DNA of 64,000 bases from Candidatus Trichofilum aggregatum (GCA_016716885.1 JADJUV010000054.1:24735-88734), one strand, 5' to 3'. Positions 43,698 to 53,879 are shown, counted from the first letter of the stretch. Numbers and translations are program-made. Notes: generated by a model not told the origin, from the sequence alone.

Positions 43698-46202
43698 TTA
43701 TCTCCCCGTAGAGGTAGCAATACCATTCGCATCAGTTGCCTCAGGTTGTGTGACTAATTCCACAAATGTGCGGCGGGCCTTCAGAGCAATGCCCAACTCT
43801 TGAATGGCGGTTTGTAAGGCCCCCTGAACCGTCGTCGCTCCCTGGATTTTTTGACCAATCAGGTTAACCATGGCCTCCCGTTCAGCCCGTTTGCGCACTT
43901 CTATAAACAGACGGGCGTTTTGAATAGCAACCGCCACATTGGCCGAAATGGTACGCAGTAGATTTACATCCCCTTCCGTGAAACGACCCTCTCGCTCAGC
44001 ATCTTGGACGCTGAGCACCCCAATAACCTGATCCCCCACCACCATCGGTACCCCAATGAAAGATTGAGCCAGGCTGTTGTTGCTGGTGGGCAAAGCGCCC
44101 CATTCAATCAAACGGCGTTCCGTATCATGGTTAACAAACAGGGCTTGCCGATTCTTGATGATGGCCGTATTGATACCTTCGCCAAAGGGGAAGGCCGGTT
44201 CGTCAATGATTTCCTGACCATGATCAAGCATGTAAGGAATCTCGATTATCTGCCGCTCCTGATCATAAAGTGCGGCATAGACGACATTGGCATTGAATAC
44301 TTCGCTTAAGTTCTTAATGACAGACCTTAGAATCTTCGGTAACTCCACTTCAGTGGCTAAAGCTTGACCGATCTCATTCACAACCCCTAACTCATTCACT
44401 CGCCGTTCGGCTTCTTCGGTCAGGCGTAGATTTTCCAGGTGAGCACCCAACCCTTGAGACACAGCGAACAAGACAGCCCTGAGTTCTTCTTCTTCTAGCT
44501 CGGAATCTGTCGTCATTAGGTGGCCTACTTTTTCGCCACGCAATTCTATGGGTTGGACAAAGGTTTTGGTGGAGGCCAATGCCGCAGGTGCGTTTTCAGT
44601 CAGGCTAACGAGGCGGTTATCTTCAAATAGAAAACCGATGTGTTGACGTTCGGACTCGCCCAGGTAAGTTTGCCAGCCTTCACGAGTAAGGTAGCGGGTA
44701 AGGGCGTCTAGCTCCTGAACGGTTTTGGCCGTTTTCTCGTTAGCTCGGGCATTTTCTAGGGCCACGGCAATTTGGGCCGCCAGAATGGTCTGAACCCGGA
44801 TATCCTCTTCACCAAAGGCATTGGCTTGGGCTGCCTGCACATCGAGTACCCCCAGGACGTTATTGCCGATGATGAGGGGAACGGCCAATTCGGCTCGTGT
44901 ATCAGGCAATAAGGGGTTGGGCAAGAAGTCTTGTACGGCAGTGACATCGTTGACAATTACGCCCTGCCGGGTGCGAGCCGCCCTGGTGACGAGTGACCGC
45001 TCTTGGGCGAGGGGGATGGTACGACCTTGGGACACCATTTCACGACCAGCTTCCCCAGCTCCGGCGGCCAGCACCACGTTTTCCCCCGTCTCATCTAGCA
45101 GATAAATGTGCGCATGATAGAGGTTGAAACGGCTTTTGGTCAGGTCTACCACGGTCTGGAGCATTTCCCGGGGGTCTGGGATGGCGGCAATGATGGTGGC
45201 TACTTGAGTCACGGTTTCTAATTCGGCGGCTCGTTTTGTCAGCTTTTCTTCGATTTGTTTACGCTCGGTGATGTCGCGATGGGTAGCCATGAAACCCAGG
45301 CGATGCCCATTGATATCCAGGATGGAGGCATTCATGGCCTCGACCGGGATGAAGCGGCCATCTTTGCGTTTGTTGATGAGTTCCCCGGCCACGACCTCAT
45401 CGTTCAGGAGAGCTTTCCAGAAATGAACATATTGTTCCGGGGGAATTACGCCTGATTTGATGAGTCGGGGATTTTCACCGATGACTTCTTGAGCGGCGAA
45501 GCCATATGTTTTCTCAAAGGCCGGGTTGACATACTCGATGAGGCCTTCGTTATTGGTCATAAATACGGCGTCGGTGGAGCGTTCCAGGGCAAGTTGGAAT
45601 TTGCGCAATTGCTCCTCGGCCTGTTTCCGTTCGGTGATGTCTTGCACCGCTCCTTTGACACTTATGGGGGTACCGCTCTCGTCTAGCTCGACCACAAAAC
45701 GGAACAGGAACGTACGAATCGCTCCATCGGTGTGTTTTAGCCGATATTCGAGGTCGCCGGTCATGCCCGCTGTGCCGATGGTTTCGAGGTCGTGCCGGAG
45801 GCGTGGGGCGTCCTCGGGGTGGATGAACCGTTCTATGGCCTGGGAGACAGGCATCTCGAAGCTACTTTGGATGGGGGCCTCTAGGCCTAGTAAATCAAAA
45901 AAACGGTTATTGAAGAGGATGGTTTGGGTTTGTGGTTTGATTTCGTAGCTGGCGAGTCTGGCAATGCGTGAGGCTTCGTTTAGCTCTTCTAATAAGGCTT
46001 CCATGCGTTTTTGTTCTTGAGCCAGCTCGTGGGTACGTTCTTCGACGCGTGCTTCCAGGGAGGCCCGCAGTTTGTTTAGTTCTTCGTTGTTTGTTTGTAA
46101 GGCGTGGGCACTGGCCCGGACTTGTTGTACAGTGGTGTTTAGGGTGTTGATGAGAATGGTAAGCATGGCAGCCGTCGCGGCCGCGACGATACTCAAAAAC
46201 AA
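43698..46202 (-). CDS. PAS-PAS-GAF-GAF sensor, main part of gene 5
   Basis: This 834-codon frame begins in a membrane helix (SIVAAATAAMLTILINTL) and a coiled coil (SLEARVEERTHELAQEQ). It continues with PAS (about 70-190), PAS (195-320), GAF of the LYHAHIYLLDE type, an LTR module (LTRYLTREGWQTY), a second GAF and the common tail (REAMVNLIGQKIQGATTVQGALQ...ELGIALKARRTFVEL). The N-terminal membrane part is encoded by 46677-46363, but the link 46362-46203 is open in no single frame. The TTG used as start here is an artefact of the break. There is no kinase domain. Confidence 0.8.
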   Translation of the reverse strand: MFLSIVAAATAAMLTILINTLNTTVQQVRASAHALQTNNEELNKLRASLEARVEERTHELAQEQKRMEALLEELNEASRIARLASYEIKPQTQTILFNNRFFDLLGLEAPIQSSFEMPVSQAIERFIHPEDAPRLRHDLETIGTAGMTGDLEYRLKHTDGAIRTFLFRFVVELDESGTPISVKGAVQDITERKQAEEQLRKFQLALERSTDAVFMTNNEGLIEYVNPAFEKTYGFAAQEVIGENPRLIKSGVIPPEQYVHFWKALLNDEVVAGELINKRKDGRFIPVEAMNASILDINGHRLGFMATHRDITERKQIEEKLTKRAAELETVTQVATIIAAIPDPREMLQTVVDLTKSRFNLYHAHIYLLDETGENVVLAAGAGEAGREMVSQGRTIPLAQERSLVTRAARTRQGVIVNDVTAVQDFLPNPLLPDTRAELAVPLIIGNNVLGVLDVQAAQANAFGEEDIRVQTILAAQIAVALENARANEKTAKTVQELDALTRYLTREGWQTYLGESERQHIGFLFEDNRLVSLTENAPAALASTKTFVQPIELRGEKVGHLMTTDSELEEEELRAVLFAVSQGLGAHLENLRLTEEAERRVNELGVVNEIGQALATEVELPKILRSVIKNLSEVFNANVVYAALYDQERQIIEIPYMLDHGQEIIDEPAFPFGEGINTAIIKNRQALFVNHDTERRLIEWGALPTSNNSLAQSFIGVPMVVGDQVIGVLSVQDAEREGRFTEGDVNLLRTISANVAVAIQNARLFIEVRKRAEREAMVNLIGQKIQGATTVQGALQTAIQELGIALKARRTFVELVTQPEATDANGIATSTGR

Positions 46203-46362
46203 TCAAGGTCCCCTGTCACTCGGACCGCCAGAGCCAGAGATCAGCCCTCGATTTTCCGCCGCTCAACAGGCCTACCAAATCCAGGATAACCAAACCCCAA
46301 AGGCAATCGATTCCATTCCGCCTAACAGCAAGCCGGCCAATATCATAACCAAGGAAAGGCCA

Positions 46363-46677
46363 TCATGCCAATATCATGAATACCGCGCCCATCATAGGCA
46401 ACATACGCCACAACGACCAAAGCAGCCAGAGGTATGGACCATGAAGCAAACGATCAGGTTTTCGCGTCGAACCATCCCATACGACACCCCAAAGATAAAA
46501 GTGCCCCATCATCGCATAAGCCGTTGTCCAACTTTGCGATTGAAAACTCTGCCCCATAATGGCAAGCACAGTGATGGAAGAAATAAGCAACAAACTATAC
46601 ACGATCCGTGTTTGTCGCATCTTTTCTTCATCTGCAAAGATGGGTGGAGCCAAAAGATGACCGATTGAACTCAACAT
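46363..46677 (-). CDS. N-terminal membrane fragment of gene 5
   Basis: The 104-codon frame opens MLSSIGHLLAPPIFADEEKMRQ, which parallels the start of gene 7 (FASPVFADEEQTR), and encodes the first membrane helices. After MGAVFMILA it stops; the next frame continues hydrophobic (LVMILAGLLLGGMESIAFGVW) and then breaks again before 46202. At least two or three indels would be needed, so the gene is either decayed here or the sequence is poor. It starts 15 bases after gene 4 ends. Confidence 0.6.
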   Translation of the reverse strand: MLSSIGHLLAPPIFADEEKMRQTRIVYSLLLISSITVLAIMGQSFQSQSWTTAYAMMGHFYLWGVVWDGSTRKPDRLLHGPYLWLLWSLWRMLPMMGAVFMILA

Positions 46678-46692
46678 AAAGCTACCTCTTCT

Positions 46693-49600
46693 CTAATGCT
46701 TGCCATTCACTTCCAAATCAAGGGAAGCTACCGCCCGTCGGGTTTTAAGCAGTTGGCCCAGTTCACGTGCCGTAATTTCCAAGGCGGTTTCTACCGACGT
46801 AGCACTTTGAATACGTTGGTTGATCGTATTAATGAGCGATTCACGTTCGGCCCGCTTGGTTGTCTCTTCAAAAAGCAAACGGTTGTTAATAACGACCGCT
46901 GCTTGCGCCGCTAGTGCGTCAAACAATTGTCTGTCAGTGTCGGTGAAGATTTGCTCGGTGTTCCAGGAAAGCGTAAGCAGGCCAACCCATTTATTACCGG
47001 TATACAAAGGCAAATAAACGGCGGCCTTAATGTCAAATTGTTCGTTCATAGCCCTGGTTTGCGGATCCAGGCGGGAATCCGTTGCCATGTTGTCAATTAA
47101 TATGGCCCGGTTTGGGTTTGCCATCCACAACGAGGAAACAGGGAACAGACTGATTGGAAAGCGTGCCCCTTTGGCAACCGCAGACATGGATGAGGCTGTA
47201 GGCCATGAAGCCGATACAGTTAACGTTTCAGGATGCCCTTTTGCATCCACATCAATGATGAGCAACGTGCTACTGGCGGCGCGTCGTAGATTTGTAATTG
47301 ATTCTAGAATTTGCTCAAGGGTGTCGGCTCGGGACAATTGGGCTGTCAGGTTGTAAAGTGTCTCCGTTTGAGCCAGGGCTGTTTCGGTGGCTCCGGCGAG
47401 CCGCAGGTTTTCAATGTGAACAGCCAGGGTTTCCGCCACCGCTGTCAGCAATTCGGTTGTACCCTCAGTCAAGGAATCAGCGTCCAACATCGTCAGATCG
47501 CCAATTGACTCGCCACGAATAATCAGGGGATGAGAATGGGACGTACTCCGATTGGTGTTCTCACCCTGGCCATTAGACATGGGTATTACCTGGTTTTGGG
47601 TATAAACAAATCCGTGCGGGGCTGATTGATTGGCCCGCTGATAGGTGTCCCAGCCCTCTCTGGTTAGTCGCCGTACTGCCTGTTCAGCCTCTGTACGGTA
47701 CTCTTCTGCTTCGGCAAATAAGCGCAAATTTTCTACTTGTTGGGCTACCCGGCTGGCTACTTCGTTGACGAGGGCCAGCTTATCTTGCCCCCAGGTCTCT
47801 TCTAAAGCGCCCTCTATTTTGATGAAACCAATGGGTTCATTGGTTAATTGGATGGGAACGACGACCTGTGTTTGGGGCTTATGGGCTGAAGGGGAAGTTT
47901 CGCCTTTGTGAGGAGCTTCATGGGCGTATACCAGCTTTTCCTGATGGGTGATGGCATCTAAGTAGCTATCCCAATTGGTGCGGGTAAGGCGGCGGCTTTG
48001 TTCTTCCAGGGTGATACGGGCTTGTTCTACTTCGGTGAAAAGGGCGGCATTATCAATGGCGATGGCTAATTGACCGGCCAGGGCCTGAAAGGCGGTGAGA
48101 TTGGCTTCAGAAAGGGCATCCGGTTGTGCACTTTGCAGGTCAAGTACACCGACAATGCGTGTACCGATGAGGAGAGGCACGGCCATCTCAGAACGTGTTT
48201 TGGGTAAGAGCGGGTTGGGGCGGAAGGTGGGACTGGCCTGGGTGTTGCTCACGATAATGGCCTGGCGTTCGGCGGCTACGGAGCCGTTAATGGAGCCTGG
48301 GCCAACGGTCAGACGATGCCCTCGACGCAGAAGCTCTTGTCCGACTGTGCCGGTGCTGGCGCGTAGGATGAGGAGCTGACCGGATGGGTCGGTGAGGTAG
48401 ATTTGGGCATGGTAAAGGTTAAACCGGTTGGCGATAAGTTCCGCGGCCGCGGCCAGTAATGTACTCAAATCTCGTTCGGTGGCTATTCGCTGGCCCACTT
48501 CCGCGGCCACCGTCAGGTCACGCGTCTGCTCCGCCACCCGGTGCTCCAACCCCCCCACCAATTGACGCAACTGACTGGTCATACTGTTAAAAGCTTCCGC
48601 TAACAGACCAATCTCGTCATCTCTTTCAATATCTACCCGCTGCTCCAATTTACCGATGGCGACAGCCTGGGCCGCACCTGCTAGTTGGATGACAGGGGTG
48701 GCAATTGAACGGGCCATAAATAAAGCGACACCTACGGCCACCACAATGGTCACGCCTACAAACAAGACCGAGGTTGTAACCGTTGTCTGGATGGCGGAAA
48801 ATGCTTCACTTTGATCTTGCTCCGACAACATAGCCATCTGGACTTCTGGCAACCAGCGGTAAACGCCTACCACGGGCACGTCCCGATAATCGGCATAAAG
48901 GCCCTGACCATTTTCTTGCCGGGCTATGGCCGCCGTAGAACCTTCTGTTCTGACAAAAAGAGTGGTATCCGTTTCAATGAAACGAGATTGAGTTACCATG
49001 GCACTGTTTATCCCGACCAGATAAGTTTCGCCCGTTTCACCCAGGCCACCTCGCCGAATCATAATTGTGTTTAAGGCGTCAAGATTAACCCGTCCGGCAA
49101 TAAGCCCAATTGTTTCACCGCCGGAGTCGGTTAGCGGCCGCGCTACAATCATCGAAACCGTGCCTAAAGAGGGAAAAAAGATAGGGGGTTGGAAATAAGT
49201 GCCATTAATCCCTTGTCGGAAATAGGTCTGGCTGGACTGAATCTTACCCACTTGATCCGCATCCGTAGAGACAGCCACCTGACCTTCCAGGTCTAGAATA
49301 AACAACTCCTGAAATAACCCAGTCTCCTCAATAATATTGCCCAAGCGTTCTTCAATTTCAATTACATTCACAGCCGGGCTATTAGAATCAAGCAACGTCG
49401 GTGCAAACTCATCGATGTCATCCTGATCCAGACTAATCGCTAATGTGCTCTGTAATTGTTCCACCCAAGCAACAATCTCTTCTTCTTTCAAGGAGGCGAC
49501 CGAACCCAATTGCGAAAAAATCTGCTCTTGCGCCCGTTGCACGTAAATGAAGCTGATAACAAAACCGATCAAAATTACAGGGAGGAGAGCCAGCAGCATA

Positions 49601-50202
49601 TAGGAAATGATCAGCCGTGCCCGGATAGAGCCACGTTGGATAAAACGAATAAACCCCACCAACGTCACAACCAACGAACCACCGACAATCAGGCCATAAC
49701 GTGTATTGACAGAATCCGCTTCAGCCAGGTTATAGCCAATGGGGAACTCAACTGATCCCACCCCAACAAAAAATAGAGTAAACAGAGCTACTGTGAGAAC
49801 CCACCGTAGCCATTGACGAGGCCAAACCGTGGTGACAGTTAATAAAACCCCCAACAAAACGGGTACGGCACTCAAGAAAACCGGCCCCTGCTCTACGGCC
49901 AACCCCAAAACCATCAGAAGGGCCACAAATAAAACAGCATAAGCGGAAGTTTCTGTCGCCTGGCGGCGGGCAGATTCGTAAGCTACGACCAGCCCAACCA
50001 CGGCCACAATCGTAATGCCCATATCCAATAAAACCGGGGCGACCCGCAAATCTAAATAAACAGGAACCAGACTAAACAAACTCAACGTCATCAGGATGAG
50101 CAATATCAGGCTAAACCGCTCCATAAATTTGGCTCGTTCTAACCTGTTCCGACCCTCTTTTTGTTGCTTTTCTGGAACCGACTGGGTTTGCATTTCACTC
50201 AT
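46693..50202 (-). CDS. Membrane Cache-HAMP-GAF sensor, kinase-less (gene 4)
   Basis: The 1169-residue product has a membrane block (about 28-190), a further helix (195-218), an extracellular dCache-like domain (about 220-480: VSTDADQVGKIQSSQTYF, GGETIGLIAGRVNL), a helix (about 485-508) and HAMP (VIQLAGAAQAVAIGKLEQRVDIERDDEIG). The cytoplasmic part holds a GAF (FNLYHAQIYL), two LTR-type modules (RRLTRTNWDSY and RRLTREGWDTY), a GAF of the SLWMANPNRAILIDN type and the common tail (RESLINTINQRIQSATSVET). The Cache domain should bind a small extracellular ligand. It lies 112 bases after the solute-binding lipoprotein gene, a plausible partner. Confidence 0.88.
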   Translation of the reverse strand: MSEMQTQSVPEKQQKEGRNRLERAKFMERFSLILLILMTLSLFSLVPVYLDLRVAPVLLDMGITIVAVVGLVVAYESARRQATETSAYAVLFVALLMVLGLAVEQGPVFLSAVPVLLGVLLTVTTVWPRQWLRWVLTVALFTLFFVGVGSVEFPIGYNLAEADSVNTRYGLIVGGSLVVTLVGFIRFIQRGSIRARLIISYMLLALLPVILIGFVISFIYVQRAQEQIFSQLGSVASLKEEEIVAWVEQLQSTLAISLDQDDIDEFAPTLLDSNSPAVNVIEIEERLGNIIEETGLFQELFILDLEGQVAVSTDADQVGKIQSSQTYFRQGINGTYFQPPIFFPSLGTVSMIVARPLTDSGGETIGLIAGRVNLDALNTIMIRRGGLGETGETYLVGINSAMVTQSRFIETDTTLFVRTEGSTAAIARQENGQGLYADYRDVPVVGVYRWLPEVQMAMLSEQDQSEAFSAIQTTVTTSVLFVGVTIVVAVGVALFMARSIATPVIQLAGAAQAVAIGKLEQRVDIERDDEIGLLAEAFNSMTSQLRQLVGGLEHRVAEQTRDLTVAAEVGQRIATERDLSTLLAAAAELIANRFNLYHAQIYLTDPSGQLLILRASTGTVGQELLRRGHRLTVGPGSINGSVAAERQAIIVSNTQASPTFRPNPLLPKTRSEMAVPLLIGTRIVGVLDLQSAQPDALSEANLTAFQALAGQLAIAIDNAALFTEVEQARITLEEQSRRLTRTNWDSYLDAITHQEKLVYAHEAPHKGETSPSAHKPQTQVVVPIQLTNEPIGFIKIEGALEETWGQDKLALVNEVASRVAQQVENLRLFAEAEEYRTEAEQAVRRLTREGWDTYQRANQSAPHGFVYTQNQVIPMSNGQGENTNRSTSHSHPLIIRGESIGDLTMLDADSLTEGTTELLTAVAETLAVHIENLRLAGATETALAQTETLYNLTAQLSRADTLEQILESITNLRRAASSTLLIIDVDAKGHPETLTVSASWPTASSMSAVAKGARFPISLFPVSSLWMANPNRAILIDNMATDSRLDPQTRAMNEQFDIKAAVYLPLYTGNKWVGLLTLSWNTEQIFTDTDRQLFDALAAQAAVVINNRLLFEETTKRAERESLINTINQRIQSATSVETALEITARELGQLLKTRRAVASLDLEVNGKH

Positions 50203-50314
50203 TAATGGCCTCCGCTGGCAAGTTGCTTTTCAGCGGTTAAACCAACTGGCCCCCACTATGGGGCAGGCATTGGCTACTCATTTTCACGCACAAACTCATT
50301 GGTATAAACAGTGG

Positions 50315-51264
50315 TTACATCAAAGGTAGTACTGAGCAATCCTTGCTCACCATAACATCTATCATCTGTTGCCAGACTTCTGGCTCCATAAAACCTAAGG
50401 TGGCGTAACCGGTATCAATCAAAGGGATGGATGCATTAAGGGCGGCAAGTTGTGAAACTTCATCAAGGTTAGGATCAAAGGACAGCGTGTGCTGCGTCCC
50501 TAATGCCGGGTCCTCAATTGCTTTGCCCCATCCTTTTAGGGTAGCTTGCACAAAGCGGGCGACGACATCCGGGTTTTCCTGGATGAATTCATCGGTTGTA
50601 AAGATGACATCGGCATAAAAGGTGATGCCATAATCACTAGGCCAGATAATGTTCACATCACCACCGTCCTGGCGTACCCGCACTGGCCCGTTAATAGCGT
50701 AATCTACACAGACATCGGCTTTAGCCCAGCATTCATAAATATCAAAGGTATTGGCCTGGATTTCCTGCACCTGGCTACGGTCAATGCCAAGCCGCCCCAT
50801 CATTGCGGCATACAACCATTCACCTTGTCCCGGAGCTAACGCCACGACTTTGCCGACTAAATCCTGGGGGGTGGTGATGTTTTTCTCACCGGATGAAGTG
50901 TAAACCAGGGGGTTAAGCCGATAAATAACGGCGACGGCTGTGACGGCATGGCCTTGATTCCGAGCTAAGATGAGTTCATCCGGGGTGCCAATTCCAAAAT
51001 CATTGTCGCCAGCTATAACTTTTTCGTGGGCCAGTTGTTGTTCAAAGTCCACCGTATCGATGTTGACGGTCAAGTTTTCGTCCGCATAGTAACCTTCACG
51101 GTCAGCCACGTAGATGCCAGCAAATTGAGTCTGATGAAGCCATTTCAGCCGGATGGAATGGTGGTAGGTTCAGTTTCTCCCTGACTGGTACAACCGGTCA
51201 AAAACAAAAAGCTGAGACCCATAAGGGGGATAATGAATAAGCGACGTATTTTGAGCAGAGACAT
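50315..51264 (-). CDS. SsuA/THI5-like solute-binding lipoprotein (one frameshift)
   Basis: The start at 51264 gives a lipoprotein signal peptide (LIIPLMGLSFLFLTGC-like, lipobox LTGC). The frame then stops in SG-TGA at 51147-51145, while another frame takes over with RLKWLHQTQFAGIYVADREGYYADENL, the hallmark opening of NMT1/THI5/SsuA binding proteins; one indel near 51148-51158 is implied. The mature part has the two-lobe periplasmic-binding pattern (GIGTPDELILARNQGHAVTAVAVIY, DLVGKVVALAPGQGEW, CVDYAINGPVRV). Ligands of this family include sulfonates, nitrate and pyrimidine precursors. No permease or ATPase is nearby, and both neighbours are membrane sensors, so a sensory rather than transport role is inferred. 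Confidence 0.75.
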
Positions 51265-51294
51265 GACTTCTTCTCCTGGACGACAATGACGATT

Positions 51295-53718
51295 TCAGCC
51301 GGAATGACCGTTCTGTTGTTCAGACCGAACGCTAATTTGTACGGTTGTGCGTTGGGTTCCCAATATTTGGTTTAATTCTTGAGCGGCGACTTGGAGAACG
51401 CGTTCGATGGTGTTGGCGCTTTGGATGCGTTGGCCGACTTCATTGAGGAAAGCGGCGCGATCTGCTTGTTGTTGGGATTGAGCGTAGAGACGGGCATTTT
51501 GGATGGCGATGGCGACCTGACTGGCAATGGATTGCAGGAGGTCGGCATCACGTGGGCCAAGGCTGTTTATGGTGTTGTTCTGTACGTCTAATACACCTAG
51601 TACTTGTCCACCCAGGCTGATGGGTACGGCGATCTCGGCTTTGGTTTCGGGGAGGAGGGGGTTAGGTAGCCACCCAGGTTCTTGTGAGACATCAGGGGCG
51701 AGAACGAGGCTATTGGTCGCGGCCGCGCGGCCTACCAACCCTCGCCCGGATGTTATTTTGTGCCGTTGGGCCAATAATTTTTCACCCGCTACCCCTGTGC
51801 CTCCCACCATGCTCAAAAATTCATGCGTTTCATCATACAGATAAATATGGGCATGATAATAGTTAAACGCCGACTTAACCTGCTCCACAACTTCAACGAT
51901 TAACTGTTGCGGGTCCAAAATGGTAGAGAGACGCCGACTCACGTCGGTACTGATTTCCAGAGAGCGGGTGCGGTCTTCTACACGTTGTTCCAATGTACCA
52001 ACCAGATCGTTTACCTGCGCCGTCATATAATTAAACGTGGTTGCCAGCGCGCCGATCTCGTCTTCTGATTCAATGATGGCCCGTGCTTGCATATCTCCGG
52101 CGGCTACCTGAGCGGCTACTGTGGTTAAGCGGGTAATGGGAGCGGTGAGAAGCTGGGATACACCAATAGCACTGAGCGCCACTAACAGGGCAATGACTAA
52201 CGCGATGATGGTTGTTGACTGTGTTTGGGCTTCAATGGGAGCCAAATAGACTGGTTGGGCAATAGTAAATGCCACTTGCCAGGGGAGGCTTTGCGTGGCA
52301 ACCACGGCTACCGTGTCTAAATGACCTCTCTCCGGGTGAACTTCAGCATCGAATATGGGGGTGGTTTCGGCGTTGGCTAACCCGGCGGCGAAAGCCTCAA
52401 AATTAGTAGATAGGGTGTTTATAGGGTGATTGGGTAGTAGACGTTGGGCTTGTAAATCGGCTATCAGGTCTGGTTCTAACGGAGCTACTGATTTCATAAT
52501 CAGGCCGGGGTCAAAACTGTCGGCCAAACGAATGCCGTGTAAGTCTAGCAAGATAGCCCCGGATGTTTCGCCGAGTAAACCGGTGTTTTGGGAGATAAGT
52601 TGCTGAATGACACCAGCGTTGTAACTGGCACGAATGACCCCAACAATACCACCGCTAGAGTTGCGCACAGGGGCACTGAAATAGAGGCTCAGCCCCCCTT
52701 CGGTTAGCGATTGTTCGATGGAAGAAACGTAAGGTAAACCGCTGTTGTATGGTTCAAGAAAATAACTCAGGTTTGAGGCGTCCAGACCTTGTTCGGGGAA
52801 GAAGGTATCGGCCACATGGATACCACGGCTATCAATTAAGGCATAGGACAGAATATAGTTGACGTCTTTACGGCTCAATTGGAGTAAAAGCCGCCGCACC
52901 CGGCTTTCTTGGGGTGAACCAGCACGTTGTTCTGGGGGGAGTTCGAGGTAGGCCACAAAGTCAGGGAAGCCAGCCTCAATGCGCACAGCCGATTGATTGT
53001 TGGTTATGAAGGTATCGACACTAAGGGCTGTTTGGGTCGCGGCCGCGAGCAGGCTCCGATTCGCGCTTTCAATCAAACTTTGCCGGGCACGTGTTACGGT
53101 AAAGGCGGCGACTAAACCCACAGAAGTGAAAGCCACTAACAAAAAGCTGAGGAGTAGTTTGTTACGCAGTGGCAACGTGGAAAATTGGCGCACGACGGAA
53201 ACAAAATAGATCAAAAGAATGATACCGATACTGATGAAGGTAGCGGCTCTAAGATCAGTGACGGTATATTGAAAGGGGAGAGTCAGATAATCCATCAGCC
53301 CCATCACAACCGACAAGAAAGTGACAAGCAGAATAGGCCGGAAACTTAAGTTGCCGGGCAAATGTTGGGTTGCTAACTGTAAAACGATGATAAATGAGGC
53401 CACACCCAACGCCAGACCAATGTTCGCAATGAGGCTAGAACCCAGGAGCGCGGCCGCGATAGTGCCAATAACGAGTGCCCAGATGCCCCGTGACACCTGG
53501 CCCTGCTGGCACCAGCGACTACTGACCCAGGCTGTTATCGCCAAACCCACCAACCCAGCCATAGAAAGATAAACTTGCCAGACATTGATACGAATTACTA
53601 ACCACAAATAAACCGGCAAAGCCAAAGAAACAGCGATAGTTAAAACCCTCGCCGTATGGTAAGCACGTTGCTCATGGGGCAACATCATCATGGGTTTGTC
53701 CGCTGGTTTAGTGGTCAT
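51295..53718 (-). CDS. Membrane Cache-HAMP-GAF sensor, kinase-less (gene 2)
   Basis: The 807-residue product opens with about six helices (25-180), then a helix (190-212), an extracellular double-Cache domain (about 215-500: NYILSYALIDSRGIHVADTF, GGIVGVIRASYNAG, GAILLDLHGIRLADSF), a helix (505-525), HAMP (ITRLTTVAAQVAAGDMQARAIIESEDEIG), a coiled coil and one GAF (YYHAHIYLYDE, GRAAATNSLVLAPDV, NPLLPETKAEIAVPI). It ends with the common tail (RAAFLNEVGQRIQSANTIERVLQ). The start follows an AGGAATGAG site. It resembles chemoreceptors up to HAMP, but a GAF replaces the signalling hairpin. The stop is 30 bases before the binding-protein start. Confidence 0.9.
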   Translation of the reverse strand: MTTKPADKPMMMLPHEQRAYHTARVLTIAVSLALPVYLWLVIRINVWQVYLSMAGLVGLAITAWVSSRWCQQGQVSRGIWALVIGTIAAALLGSSLIANIGLALGVASFIIVLQLATQHLPGNLSFRPILLVTFLSVVMGLMDYLTLPFQYTVTDLRAATFISIGIILLIYFVSVVRQFSTLPLRNKLLLSFLLVAFTSVGLVAAFTVTRARQSLIESANRSLLAAATQTALSVDTFITNNQSAVRIEAGFPDFVAYLELPPEQRAGSPQESRVRRLLLQLSRKDVNYILSYALIDSRGIHVADTFFPEQGLDASNLSYFLEPYNSGLPYVSSIEQSLTEGGLSLYFSAPVRNSSGGIVGVIRASYNAGVIQQLISQNTGLLGETSGAILLDLHGIRLADSFDPGLIMKSVAPLEPDLIADLQAQRLLPNHPINTLSTNFEAFAAGLANAETTPIFDAEVHPERGHLDTVAVVATQSLPWQVAFTIAQPVYLAPIEAQTQSTTIIALVIALLVALSAIGVSQLLTAPITRLTTVAAQVAAGDMQARAIIESEDEIGALATTFNYMTAQVNDLVGTLEQRVEDRTRSLEISTDVSRRLSTILDPQQLIVEVVEQVKSAFNYYHAHIYLYDETHEFLSMVGGTGVAGEKLLAQRHKITSGRGLVGRAAATNSLVLAPDVSQEPGWLPNPLLPETKAEIAVPISLGGQVLGVLDVQNNTINSLGPRDADLLQSIASQVAIAIQNARLYAQSQQQADRAAFLNEVGQRIQSANTIERVLQVAAQELNQILGTQRTTVQISVRSEQQNGHSG

Positions 53719-53840
53719 ATCTCATTCCTGGCCCGCGCTACATCTCTGCATTGTTTTGTGTCGGGTTATCAACATTCAATCGGCGTTAGGAAATGTGCGG
53801 GTTTACCTTAATCAATCGTTCGTTTTAACTGAGCGGTATT

Positions 53841-53879
53841 GGAGATTGGAGATTTACCAATCTCCAGTCTCCAGTCTCC
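53841..53879. repeat. GGAGATT word repeat forming a hairpin
   Basis: GGAGATTGGAGATT (53841-53854) faces AATCTCCAGTCTCCAGTCTCC-type words (53859-53879), so the two halves pair. It fills part of the 190-base gap between sensor genes 1 and 2. Confidence 0.6.
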
